Below, one piece after another: positions 47,022-54,609 of a stretch of DNA of 64,000 bases. Position numbers and translations under genes: made by a program. Each line of letters begins with the position of its first letter. Positions within the stretch are counted from its first letter, which is position 1. Under the pieces are notes generated by a model that worked only from the letters and a program-made list of their open reading frames with translations, did no database searches and was not told where the DNA came from. Origin of the DNA: Anaerolineales bacterium (GTDB lineage Bacteria; Chloroflexota; Anaerolineae; Anaerolineales; Villigracilaceae); assembly GCA_019187665.1 (NCBI GenBank), contig JABARH010000007.1, forward strand, positions 43,387 to 107,386, given 5' to 3'.

Positions 47022-47975
47022 ATGATGCCATCTTTTCAAATACGCGACATTCCCATTTACGGCGATACGGTCCTCGCGCCGATGGACGGCTACTCCGACT
47101 GGCCGTTCCGTTCGGTTTGCCGCTCATTGGGATCGGCCATCTCCTATACCGAATTCGTGGATGTGGAAAAGATTCTCTCGCGTTCCAAACAACCCGCCAA
47201 AAAATTTTATTTCGAGGAAGCCGAACGCCCCATCGCGTTTCAATTGTATGGCGACGACCCAGACGAAATTCTCAAAGCCGCGCTGAAAGTGCAGGACTGG
47301 CGCCCCGATATCATTGACATCAACATGGGCTGTCCGGCCAAGACCATCGCGCGGCGCGGCGCGGGCGTCGGCATGATGCCGACACCGCTGAAGATCGCCC
47401 GCACGTTCAAGACGCTGACACGCGCGCTCACCGTCCCCGTGACGGGAAAAATCCGTTTGGGCTGGGATGGGAACAAAAACTACAAACTGATCGCGCGCAT
47501 TGTCGAGCAGGAGGGCGGCGCGCTGCTCGCGATTCATGGCCGCACAAAGGAACAGCGTTACTCCGGCCAGGCAGATTGGGACGCCATCGCCGAAGTGAAA
47601 TCGCTGGTCAAGATTCCGGTCATCGGCAACGGAGACATCCGCCGCGTGGAGGACATCGCCCGCATGAAAGCGCACACCGGCGTGGACGCGGTGATGATCG
47701 GACGCGGCGCCATTGCCAACCCATGGATCTTCGCGGGCCTCGACCGCGAACAAGTCTCGCCGGGCGAAATCCAGCGTGTGCTGCGCGATCACCTGGCGCG
47801 CAACACGCGCTTCTACGGCGAGGAGGACGGCACACGACTCTTTCGCAAACACGCCATCCAATACTTGATGATGCAATCACTCACCCGCGACGAACGCAAA
47901 AAGATCCTGCAAATTCGACCGGCGGGGGAATTCATCCACATCGCGGCAGAGTTGACCCAGGCAACCGGCGTATAA
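47022..47975 (+). CDS. dusB: tRNA-dihydrouridine synthase, DusB type
   Basis: A 317-residue FMN enzyme reducing uridines in the tRNA D-loop. It has LAPMDGYSDWPFR, the PIAFQLYGDDP strand, the catalytic cysteine in INMGCPAKTIARRGAGVGMM, KIRLGWDG, HGRTKEQRYSGQADWD, IGNGDI and the FMN phosphate site IGRGAIANPWIF. The length is typical. A second ATG at 47025 is possible. Transcribed away from coaBC; the following gene has its own TATAAT although only 7 bases away. Confidence 0.94.
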   Translation: MMPSFQIRDIPIYGDTVLAPMDGYSDWPFRSVCRSLGSAISYTEFVDVEKILSRSKQPAKKFYFEEAERPIAFQLYGDDPDEILKAALKVQDWRPDIIDINMGCPAKTIARRGAGVGMMPTPLKIARTFKTLTRALTVPVTGKIRLGWDGNKNYKLIARIVEQEGGALLAIHGRTKEQRYSGQADWDAIAEVKSLVKIPVIGNGDIRRVEDIARMKAHTGVDAVMIGRGAIANPWIFAGLDREQVSPGEIQRVLRDHLARNTRFYGEEDGTRLFRKHAIQYLMMQSLTRDERKKILQIRPAGEFIHIAAELTQATGV

Positions 47976-47976
47976 T
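47971..47976 (+). promoter_or_regulatory. -10 element for a leaderless transcript inside the dusB 3' end
   Basis: TATAAT overlaps the dusB stop codon (TAA) and is followed by six bases (CGCCTT) and ATG. Exactly the same six-base spacing as at 12162 and 46961. Confidence 0.55.
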
Positions 47977-47982
47977 CGCCTT

Positions 47983-49035
47983 ATGCCCGACACCTTCCTC
48001 CTCTACGGCTCCTACGGTTACACCGGAAATTTAATCGCGGAACAATCTCTGCGCGAAGGACTCCGCCCGATCCTCGCGGGACGCGACGCGGCGCGCCTGC
48101 GCGCCCAGGCACAGCGCCTCAACCTGGACTTTCGCGTGATCCCGCTTTCAGACGCGTCCGCGCTCGACGACGCGCTGCGCGCCGCCAGACTCGTCGTCCA
48201 CGCGGCCGGGCCTTTCGTCCACACCTGGCAGCCAATGGTTGAGGCCTGCCTGCGGACGGGCGCGCACTACATGGACATCAGCGGCGAGATCGAGGAGTTC
48301 GAAGCCATCGCCCGGTTGGACGCGCAGGCCAAAGCCGCGGGGGTCATGCTCCTGCCCGGCGCGGGCTTCGACGTGATTCCCTCCGATTGTCTCGCGGCGC
48401 ACGTGCAGCAGAGACTTCCTTCCGCGACCCATCTCAAACTCTTTATTCGCGGCGTCGGCAGCGGCGTCTCGCGCGGCACGGCGCGTTCGGCCATTGAAAA
48501 CATGCAGCGCGCCGGGCGCATCCGCCGCGCGGGAAATGTGGTCACCGTACCCTCCGCCTGGCGGGTGGAGCAGCGCGACTTCGGACGCGGGCCGGTCCGG
48601 CTGGTTTCCATCGGCTGGGGCGACGTGTCCACCGCGTATCACAGCACCGGGATTCCAAACGTGGAAGTCTATATGGCGTTTCCACCCATGGCGATTTATT
48701 TCCTGAAACTGATGCGCGTCATCGGGCCGCTGATGTACAACAGACCCGTCAAGCGCCTGCTCCAGTCATTTTTAAGATTCCGTCCGGAAGGCCCGGGCGA
48801 AGCGCAGAGGGCGAGTGGATTCTCGCTCATGCTCGCCGAAGCGTCCGACGGCGCGACGGTTGCGGCATCCCAACAGCGCGTCCCCGAAGGCTATCAATTG
48901 ACAATGTTGACCGCCGCCGCCATCGCCAAACGAATCATCGCGGGAGATTGGAAGCCCGGCTTTCAAACTCCCAGCCGCGTCTATGGGGCTGATTACATCC
49001 TCGACTTCCCCGGCGTGACGCGCGCAGATTTGTAG
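47983..49035 (+). CDS. Saccharopine-dehydrogenase-like NAD(P)-binding protein
   Basis: A 350-residue protein with an N-terminal Rossmann fold (LLYGSYGYTGNLIAEQSLREG; ILAGRD; VVHAAGPFVHTW) of the saccharopine dehydrogenase / trans-acting enoyl reductase family. The middle part contains MDISGEIEEFEAIARLDAQAKAAGVMLLPGAGFDVIPSDCLA, typical of this group. The reaction is unknown; relatives reduce polyketide or lipid intermediates. It follows dusB closely but seems to be transcribed separately. Confidence 0.85.
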   Translation: MPDTFLLYGSYGYTGNLIAEQSLREGLRPILAGRDAARLRAQAQRLNLDFRVIPLSDASALDDALRAARLVVHAAGPFVHTWQPMVEACLRTGAHYMDISGEIEEFEAIARLDAQAKAAGVMLLPGAGFDVIPSDCLAAHVQQRLPSATHLKLFIRGVGSGVSRGTARSAIENMQRAGRIRRAGNVVTVPSAWRVEQRDFGRGPVRLVSIGWGDVSTAYHSTGIPNVEVYMAFPPMAIYFLKLMRVIGPLMYNRPVKRLLQSFLRFRPEGPGEAQRASGFSLMLAEASDGATVAASQQRVPEGYQLTMLTAAAIAKRIIAGDWKPGFQTPSRVYGADYILDFPGVTRADL

Positions 49036-49057
49036 TTTGCAGGGTTTCGGTTTTCCC

Positions 49058-49513
49058 ATGATCCTCGCCACGCTCTGTTATCTGCATCACGATCAGCGCA
49101 CACTCATGCTTCACCGCGTCAAAAAGGAGAACGATATACACGCGGGCAAGTGGAACGGGCTCGGCGGCAAATTCGAGCCGGGCGAAACCCCGGAGGACTG
49201 TGTCATCCGCGAGGTCCGCGAAGAATCGGGACTGGAAATCCGACATCCGAAACTTGTCGGCCTGCTGACCTTCCCCCAATTCAAAGACGGCGACTGGTAT
49301 GTGTTCGTCTTCACCGCGACAGAATTCGATGGCCGGTTGATCGATTCAAACGAAGGCCACCTGCAATGGATTCCCGACGCGCAGGTTGAGTCGCTGCCCT
49401 TGTGGGAATCCGATCACATCTTCCTGCCATGGATCCGCGCGGGGAAATTCTTTTCGGCCAGGTTTGTCTATGAGGGAGACGCGCTGAAAGAGCATCAGGT
49501 GACGTTTTATTAG
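49058..49513 (+). CDS. Nudix hydrolase, MutT-like 8-oxo-dGTP diphosphatase
   Basis: A 151-residue Nudix enzyme. The Nudix box is GGKFEPGETPEDCVIREV then REESGL, with all metal-binding glutamates. The surrounding sequence (HRVKKENDIHAGKWNGLGG; LLTFPQFKDGDWYVFVFTA) is that of the MutT/MTH1-like 8-oxo-dGTP diphosphatases common in Firmicutes and Chloroflexota. The ATG at 49058 is preferred over a TTG 21 bases upstream. Confidence 0.9.
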   Translation: MILATLCYLHHDQRTLMLHRVKKENDIHAGKWNGLGGKFEPGETPEDCVIREVREESGLEIRHPKLVGLLTFPQFKDGDWYVFVFTATEFDGRLIDSNEGHLQWIPDAQVESLPLWESDHIFLPWIRAGKFFSARFVYEGDALKEHQVTFY

Positions 49514-49526
49514 AGCCCGGTTTCCG

Positions 49527-49985
49527 TCACTGCCTCACCGTCTCCAAATGTTCCTCGATGTGCGCCAGCGAACGCTCGACCCACGTCTGCGTGGTGAAGC
49601 CTCCGCCGTACGTCGCGTGCTGGCTCGGGCGCGACCAGGCCGCGGGCGGGAGGGATCGCAACGCGGCGACCGTTTGGGACACAGAATCCACCAACCCATC
49701 CAGGATGGAAGCGAGCGATTCGTCGGGATCGTAATGCCCCGCCATCCACGTCTCGCCGTCGAAATTTTCAAAGACCGGATTCTCCTCCGCGATCGAACGG
49801 CGGATGCGCGCGCCGTAGACCATCTTCTCGACATCGCGCGTGTGAACGGCGATCTGGTGCGCGCACCAGCCCTCCATGAGCGGGGCGTACGCCTCCTTCA
49901 CCGACTGGAGAGCGGCGCGAAAGTCGCGGGCCGCTTCTTCCAACCGGTCGAGCAGGCGAGCGCGGTATTCGTTGAGTTGTTCCAT
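49527..49985 (-). CDS. DinB-like / maleylpyruvate isomerase-like four-helix protein
   Basis: A 152-residue helical protein. Histidines in GWCAHQIAVHTRDVEKM and SLAHIEEHLE are placed like the metal triad of DinB/YfiT proteins, and the pattern of a 50-residue first helix pair followed by an acid-rich loop supports the family. Biochemical roles in the family vary (thiol transfer, stress response). It lies ten bases after the SDR gene on the same strand, so they form a small operon. Confidence 0.75.
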   Translation of the reverse strand: MEQLNEYRARLLDRLEEAARDFRAALQSVKEAYAPLMEGWCAHQIAVHTRDVEKMVYGARIRRSIAEENPVFENFDGETWMAGHYDPDESLASILDGLVDSVSQTVAALRSLPPAAWSRPSQHATYGGGFTTQTWVERSLAHIEEHLETVRQ

Positions 49986-49995
49986 GATTATCTCT

Positions 49996-50667
49996 CTATG
50001 ACAGGTTGAGGATCTGCCCGGTCAGGCGCGCGGCGCGCGGACCGCACAGGAACAGAGCGGCGCGCGTCGGGTCCGCTGGGATCGCGGCGGTCGTGGTTTG
50101 AAATTGCCCCAGCCCGCCTCCGATGGCATGCACGCGGATGTTGTGCGCGAAGAGTTCGCGCGCGGCCTGGCGTGTGAGGCCGATGAGACCGTACGCACCC
50201 GCGACATATGCCGAACGCTCGGACGAGTCCGCCTCTGCGGGCAGGGAGGCAACATTGACGATCACGCCGCCTCCGCCCGCGCGCATGATCCGCCCGGCCG
50301 ATTGCATCATTAGAAACGCGCCGGTCAAGTTCACGTCGAGGACACGATGCCAGTCCCATTCGTCCATGTCGAGCAGCGGAGCGCGCGGTTCAACCGAGGC
50401 GTGATTAATGAGGATGTCAATTTTTCCAAAGGCATCCTCCGCCTGCTTCACCAGCGCCTGCGCGCCGACCTTCTTCGCCACATCTTCAATAAAGACGTTG
50501 ACATGGGTTCCGCGCGCCTGGAGGGCGGCGGCGAGCGTCTCCACGTTTTGCGGCGAAATATCGTTGAGCGCAAGCGATGCGCCCGCGTGCGCGAAGGCTT
50601 CGGCCAGTCTCCTGCCGGCGCCGCGTCCCGCGCCGCTAATCAGCGCAACTTTGTCTTTGAATTCCAT
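49996..50667 (-). CDS. Short-chain dehydrogenase/reductase family protein lacking the catalytic lysine
   Basis: A 223-residue SDR fold: nucleotide motif ISGAGRGAGRRLAEAF, NHAS in place of NNAG, the conserved Asn in LDVNLTGAF, VNVAS and the SAYVAGAYGLIGLTRQAARE helix. In normal SDRs the helix reads YxxxK; here the lysine position is alanine (YVAGA). The protein could therefore be a non-enzymatic dinucleotide binder or have altered activity. Length is slightly short (223 versus about 250). It precedes the DinB-like gene. Confidence 0.85.
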   Translation of the reverse strand: MEFKDKVALISGAGRGAGRRLAEAFAHAGASLALNDISPQNVETLAAALQARGTHVNVFIEDVAKKVGAQALVKQAEDAFGKIDILINHASVEPRAPLLDMDEWDWHRVLDVNLTGAFLMMQSAGRIMRAGGGGVIVNVASLPAEADSSERSAYVAGAYGLIGLTRQAARELFAHNIRVHAIGGGLGQFQTTTAAIPADPTRAALFLCGPRAARLTGQILNLS

Positions 50668-50731
50668 GAAGCCTCCAAAAAAAAAACAAGGGCAGGGCTT
50701 TCACTTGTCCGCAAATCGGCGCCACCACTGT

Positions 50732-50763
50732 CCTCCCGAAGGACATCGGGACGATGTGACGGG
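50732..50763. repeat. Dispersed repeat fragment
   Basis: CTCCCGAAGGACATCGGGAC and the following GATGTGACGGG match 20713-20744 with few differences. It lies in the 150-bp gap between the M23 peptidase stop and the SDR start, which holds no gene. Confidence 0.6.
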
Positions 50764-50817
50764 CGTTGCCAGAGTCGTTCGCAAACTGCGCCCGGAGAGT
50801 CTCGCTGCGCAGCATGC

Positions 50818-51525
50818 TCATGGCGCCGGAGTCTGGCAAAGAGGAACTTCGCCATCCGCTGTATTGGCGTTCAGCGAAAGCCCGAGATACGGCGAAGGAT
50901 CGTACGTGTTGCGGATGTCGAGCTCGTTGAGGAAGTTCCCGTTCCCATCGTCGCGCACAACCGAAAAATGCAGATGGATTCCGGTCGGGCTGTTCGGGTC
51001 GCCGGAATAATTTCCCTGATACCCGAGCAACGTGCCTGCCGCCACAAAAACTTCCTTTGCGCCGGGTGGAAAATCTGCAACGATGTAGGAGTTGCCGTTT
51101 TGATCCGCCATGTGAGTATAGTAGAGCCAGATCTGCCGCCCCGGTTGAAGCGGGTCGTCTGGCACGCGCTGGATGACGGAGGATTTCCAATCCGGCAGGC
51201 GCGTCAAATATCCGTCGTATGCCGCGAAGACCGGCGTCACGCCCACCTCCGTCCCGGAGAAAATGTCAATGCCCTGATGGCGGTGACCGACGCGGAATGA
51301 ATCGTCCCATAAAAACCCAACCATGCCGTCCGTTGGAAACACAAAAGGCGCGCCGCCACAGCGCGTTCCGGGAGTCAGCTTCCAATCCGCGTGCGAATCG
51401 GGATTCGCAAAAAAATCCCAAACGTGATTCGAACGCGCGCCGCGCGGCGTCATACTTCGATAGATCAACACGCCCGCGACGACCGCGCCGATCAACAGGA
51501 TAATGAAGACGAGTCGTTTTACCAT
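50818..51525 (-). CDS. Membrane-anchored M23 family peptidase
   Basis: A 235-residue protein with an N-terminal membrane anchor (LVFIILLIGAVVAGVLIY) and a LytM-like peptidase domain. Zinc ligands are in HRHQGIDIFSG (His-x-x-x-Asp) and GIHLHFSV (His-x-His). Such enzymes cut peptide bridges in peptidoglycan or act as scaffolds; in a monoderm Chloroflexota it would be outside the membrane. The start at 51525 is seven bases after a TATAAT. Confidence 0.88.
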   Translation of the reverse strand: MVKRLVFIILLIGAVVAGVLIYRSMTPRGARSNHVWDFFANPDSHADWKLTPGTRCGGAPFVFPTDGMVGFLWDDSFRVGHRHQGIDIFSGTEVGVTPVFAAYDGYLTRLPDWKSSVIQRVPDDPLQPGRQIWLYYTHMADQNGNSYIVADFPPGAKEVFVAAGTLLGYQGNYSGDPNSPTGIHLHFSVVRDDGNGNFLNELDIRNTYDPSPYLGLSLNANTADGEVPLCQTPAP

Positions 51526-51532
51526 TGAGAAA

Positions 51533-51538
51533 ATTATA
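51533..51538 (-). promoter_or_regulatory. -10 element for the leaderless M23 peptidase gene
   Basis: On the minus strand GGGTATAAT is followed by TTTCTCA and ATG, a seven-base gap without Shine-Dalgarno. Confidence 0.55.
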
Positions 51539-51636
51539 CCCGCCAACCTCTTACAAAAAATTGACTCTTCGTTTGCGACTCTCCAACGCCGCGCGAGTAT
51601 CATGGCGGCAATTCACAATCACAAAAGGAGCCTGAC

Positions 51637-52023
51637 ATGAGTTTCTATCTTCAACCATATCCGTATGCCCGCGCCCGCCGCTGGGCGCGCGTCGCTCACT
51701 CCGCCGAACAGACCCTCGCCGCCAATGTGCGCGACGAAGACGACGCCTTTGTGCTGACCGCGCTTGTGCCCGGACTCACCGCCGAACAACTCACCATCAG
51801 CGTGCTCGAAGATGTGGTCCGCATCGAGGGCGAATATCCGCAGGATGAAAACGAATATCTCCTGCGCGAACTTCCGCTCGGGACCTTCCAGCGCGCCGTG
51901 CGCCTGCCCGCCGCGATCGATTCTGCCAAGGTCGAAGCGGGCATCGCCAACGGTGTGCTGACCCTGCGCCTGCCCAAAGCCGAGTCTGCCCGCCCGAGGA
52001 CGATCAAAATCCAAAGCAAGTAA
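51637..52023 (+). CDS. Small heat-shock protein, Hsp20/alpha-crystallin family
   Basis: A 128-residue chaperone: ANVRDEDDAFVLTALVPGLTAEQLTISV, LPLGTFQRAVRLPAAID, KVEAGIANGVLTLRLPK are the alpha-crystallin domain with the conserved GVL motif. The N-terminal arm is short (about 25 residues). AAAGGAG precedes the ATG. I do not see a CIRCE operator. It ends at a strong terminator. Confidence 0.92.
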   Translation: MSFYLQPYPYARARRWARVAHSAEQTLAANVRDEDDAFVLTALVPGLTAEQLTISVLEDVVRIEGEYPQDENEYLLRELPLGTFQRAVRLPAAIDSAKVEAGIANGVLTLRLPKAESARPRTIKIQSK

Positions 52024-52042
52024 CCGCCTCCGCCCAACATCT

Positions 52043-52096
52043 CCGCGAGGTCCGTGAAGAATCAATATCTTTGCGGACCTCGCGGTTGTTTTTTTA
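52043..52096 (+). terminator. Terminator after Hsp20
   Basis: CCGCGAGGTCCG and CGGACCTCGCGG form a 12-bp perfect stem, followed by TTGTTTTTTT. Confidence 0.92.
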
Positions 52097-52159
52097 TGCG
52101 GAACATGCGCATCCCTGCCCACGTTATAATCGTGCCATTCTAGCCTTGGAGTGTGACAC

Positions 52160-53200
52160 GTGCGCATCAAACCGACCCCAATCCTGACCCTATTCCTGAT
52201 CTTGACTCTCCTGCTTGGCAGTTGCGGTCCGCAAGAGACACCCGCCCCCACGCCGACGATCATCCCCTCGCCGACTATCACGCCCACCGCGACTCCATCC
52301 GTGCCGCTGGTGATCCTCGTCGTCCCCGCCGACATGGACCCGGCGCTTTCCAATCTATATCAATCCACCGTGTACGATCTTGCGCAGTCTGTCGGATATC
52401 ATTTCCAGGTGCGTAACAGCCTCACTCCCGCCGATCTCGACCCTTCCCTTAAAGTGGTGGTTGCCCTGCCGCCGGATCCCGGTATCATTGCATTAGCCGC
52501 CGCCGCCCCACAGGTTCAGTTCCTCGCCGTGGATCTGCCCGGCGTGACAGCGGCTGGCAATATCAGCGTCGTTGCCACACAGGCCCGCCCAGATCTGGTT
52601 GGATTCCTCTTCGGTTACATCGCCGCCATGCTGACGCCAGACTGGGGCTACAGCCTCGGCATGATCGCCCCCCAGGGCGACCCGAACGCGCAGATGGCCT
52701 TTGCCGCCTACAAAAACGGCATGACCTACTACTGCAATCTATGTCCCAAAGCCAACCCATATGCCTTTCTCGACGAGTTCGGGCAGGTCATTGAATATCC
52801 CCAATACATCGAAATTCCAACGGACGAGGCTGTCTCCTCCTACACCGCCTACGCCGACTTTTTATATCGCCGCAAAAAAGTCTCGATGATTTACGTTTAC
52901 CCGACCGCCGCCACACCGGACTTGCTGGGCTACATCGGCTCACTGGGCCTGCTCTCCATCACCGACACCACGCCGGAACCGCGACCGGTCTACTACGTGG
53001 CGAGTCTGCGGCCGGATCTAGCCAAAGCGATTCAACTCGCCTGGGCCGACCTGCTGGCCGGGCGCGCCAGCATCACCTATCAGCCGCCCTTCTCACTGAT
53101 TGACGTGGATACGAACCTGCTCACACCGGGCAAGCAGCAACAGGTTGAGCAGATTCTGGCCGAATTATTGGCTGGTCGAATCGCTCCGCTCTCGCCATGA
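52160..53200 (+). CDS. BMP-family solute-binding lipoprotein
   Basis: A 346-residue lipoprotein (lipobox LLGSC near residue 20, then a Pro/Thr linker). The periplasmic-binding-fold core resembles BMP/Med proteins that bind nucleosides: VQFLAVDLPG, VGFLFGYIAAMLTPDWGYSLGMIAPQGDPNAQMAFAAYKNGM. The start is GTG at 52160, after TTGGAG; a TATAAT lies at 52125, 30 bases upstream. No permease or ATPase adjoins, so transport function is uncertain; the protein may be a sensor. Confidence 0.78.
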   Translation: MRIKPTPILTLFLILTLLLGSCGPQETPAPTPTIIPSPTITPTATPSVPLVILVVPADMDPALSNLYQSTVYDLAQSVGYHFQVRNSLTPADLDPSLKVVVALPPDPGIIALAAAAPQVQFLAVDLPGVTAAGNISVVATQARPDLVGFLFGYIAAMLTPDWGYSLGMIAPQGDPNAQMAFAAYKNGMTYYCNLCPKANPYAFLDEFGQVIEYPQYIEIPTDEAVSSYTAYADFLYRRKKVSMIYVYPTAATPDLLGYIGSLGLLSITDTTPEPRPVYYVASLRPDLAKAIQLAWADLLAGRASITYQPPFSLIDVDTNLLTPGKQQQVEQILAELLAGRIAPLSP

Positions 53201-53203
53201 ATC

Positions 53204-53240
53204 AAGAGACAGTCATCCTGAAAGTGACTGTCTCTTTAAA
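53204..53240. terminator. Terminator hairpin
   Basis: AAGAGACAGTCA pairs with TGACTGTCTCTT across TCCTGAAAG, with an A-run on the plus-strand side, so it probably serves as a terminator for both the lipoprotein and the convergent pseudo-receiver gene. Confidence 0.7.
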
Positions 53241-53263
53241 AAAAGAAGAATGCGCCCGCCGTG

Positions 53264-53680
53264 CTACGCCTGGGGCCGGTTTGGATAGAAAGCATCGTAA
53301 GGCGAGAGGATATTCGCCCACTCACTGCGCATGGACCAGGCTAATGCCTTGAGCAAAATCACCGCCGGACTGGCCGGTTGCACGAGACATTCCGTGACCC
53401 CGGCGCGATAGGCTTCCGCCAGATCGCTGGCGCAGGCAAGGATCAACAGGATCGGAGCGGCATCCAGCGCGCGCAGTTCACGGCACAGGCGCAACGAGTC
53501 TGCCACGGGGATCGAGGCGTCCACCACAGTCAACATTGGAACGCCTTCGATCCAGATGCGCTTTACATCCACAGCGGAGGCTGGGGTCAGCACACTCATT
53601 CCGCGCTGATGAAAAGCCTCCACCCACAACCGCGTGGTTGCGCCTGCATGCCCAAACATAAGAACGGTCTGCGTTTGCAT
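53264..53680 (-). CDS. Pseudo-receiver domain protein
   Basis: A 138-residue protein with the outline of a CheY-type receiver: strand VLMFGHAGATTRLW, LTVVDASIPVADSLRLCRELRAL with an Asp at the phosphoacceptor position, ILLILACASD, and AGVTECLVQPASPAVILLKAL. The N-terminal acidic pair is replaced by Gly-His, and the conserved lysine by glutamine (LVQP), so normal phosphorylation is unlikely. It stands alone, with no kinase nearby. It may be a degenerate partner or regulator. Confidence 0.72.
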   Translation of the reverse strand: MQTQTVLMFGHAGATTRLWVEAFHQRGMSVLTPASAVDVKRIWIEGVPMLTVVDASIPVADSLRLCRELRALDAAPILLILACASDLAEAYRAGVTECLVQPASPAVILLKALAWSMRSEWANILSPYDAFYPNRPQA

Positions 53681-53751
53681 GGCTGTCTTGTTTCCTCATT
53701 ATTTGTCGCGCGCCGAGACTGGATGGGGTCGGGGAAAACAACTCCAACCCC

Positions 53752-53780
53752 TTGACGCATCCGAAATTCCAGTGATAAAC
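53752..53780 (+). promoter_or_regulatory. Probable promoter of the acetyltransferase leader
   Basis: TTGACG at 53752-53757 and GATAAA at 53774-53779 are 16 bases apart. The downstream transcript would start near 53786. Confidence 0.5.
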
Positions 53781-53785
53781 TTCCG

Positions 53786-54000
53786 CCACTCTAAAGAAAG
53801 GAGCACTCCCAATGTTGATCACGTTTGACTTCAACTGCGCGAACCGCACCACCTCGGGTGGTTCTGTTTTGCCTTCTCGGAGTGCGCCTGTTGCCTGAAC
53901 GGATCGGTTGAATCGTCACGGCCGCGGAGCGCTCAGCCCGCGGTCGTTTTATTTTCCCTTGCGGCCATGGGCGTATCCCGTGGTCGTTTTTTATTGATCA
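53786..54000 (+). promoter_or_regulatory. Attenuator-like leader with a 28-codon ORF and three hairpin/T-run units
   Basis: GAACCGCACCACCTCGGGTG + GTTC (53841-53864) with TGTTTT, CCGCGGAGCGCTCAGCCCGC + GG (53932-53944) with TCGTTTTATTTT, and CCATGGGCGTATCCCGTGG (53966-53984) with TCGTTTTTTATT follow each other in about 150 bases. GGAGCACTCCC near the first ribosome site can pair with GGAGTGCGCC at 53879. The architecture suggests transcription attenuation of the acetyltransferase genes that follow. Function and ligand are unknown. Confidence 0.5.
53812..53898 (+). CDS. Possible leader peptide of 28 residues
   Basis: The ORF has AAAGGAG upstream and reads MLITFDFNCANRTTSGGSVL + PSRSAPVA. The first hairpin with its T-run lies inside the ORF, so a ribosome reading it would disrupt the hairpin. 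There is no run of a single amino acid that would indicate the sensed metabolite. Confidence 0.35.
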   Translation: MLITFDFNCANRTTSGGSVLPSRSAPVA

Positions 54001-54017
54001 GATGGAAAGGACTGATT

Positions 54018-54608
54018 ATGGAATCCCTGCTTGAAAAAACCCTCTTCGACGGCGACTTGATTCGCCTCGGACCGATTGACCACGAAAAAGACCCCGAGGT
54101 CGAATCGCGCTGGACGCACGACTCTTCATTCATGCGTTTAATGTACCTCGAACCGATGCGGCTTCGTTCCGCGTTCGAGATCAAGAAACAGTACGAGGAA
54201 TTGGAAAAGAAAGCCGACGAGAACCGCGATCCCTTCCCCTTCCGCATCCGAGCGAAGGAGGATGATCGCCTGATCGGGCTGGCGGAATTCCATTGGATCC
54301 AATGGAGCAACGGCGCTGCCGGGATTCGTCTCGGGATCGGCGCCGCTGAAGACCACCGCAAAGGATACGGGCGCGAGGCCCTGTCACTGCTCCTGCGGTT
54401 TGGCTTCAATGAACTAAATTTCCACCGCATCACCGCGCTGATTCCCGAATACAACTCCGCCGCTCTGAATTTCTTCCGCCGCGCCGGGTTCACGCCGGAG
54501 ATCAACCGCCGGCAAGCCATCCAGCGCGAAGGTCGCAGTTGGGACCTGTATTACTACGGTTTGCTCGCCAGCGAATGGCGCGCCCGCCATGAAATGAAAG
54601 GAGATTAA
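54018..54608 (+). CDS. GNAT N-acetyltransferase, RimJ/RimL-like
   Basis: A 196-residue acetyltransferase: FPFRIRAKEDDRLIGLAEFHWIQW, the acetyl-CoA loop EDHRKGYGREALSLLLRFGF and ALIPEYNSAALNFFRRAGF. The start at 54018 follows AAAGGA. It is the first of three adjacent GNAT-fold genes, with its stop one base before the next start. The substrate may be protein N-termini or an antibiotic; sequence alone does not tell. Confidence 0.88.
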   Translation: MESLLEKTLFDGDLIRLGPIDHEKDPEVESRWTHDSSFMRLMYLEPMRLRSAFEIKKQYEELEKKADENRDPFPFRIRAKEDDRLIGLAEFHWIQWSNGAAGIRLGIGAAEDHRKGYGREALSLLLRFGFNELNFHRITALIPEYNSAALNFFRRAGFTPEINRRQAIQREGRSWDLYYYGLLASEWRARHEMKGD

Positions 54609-54609
54609 C

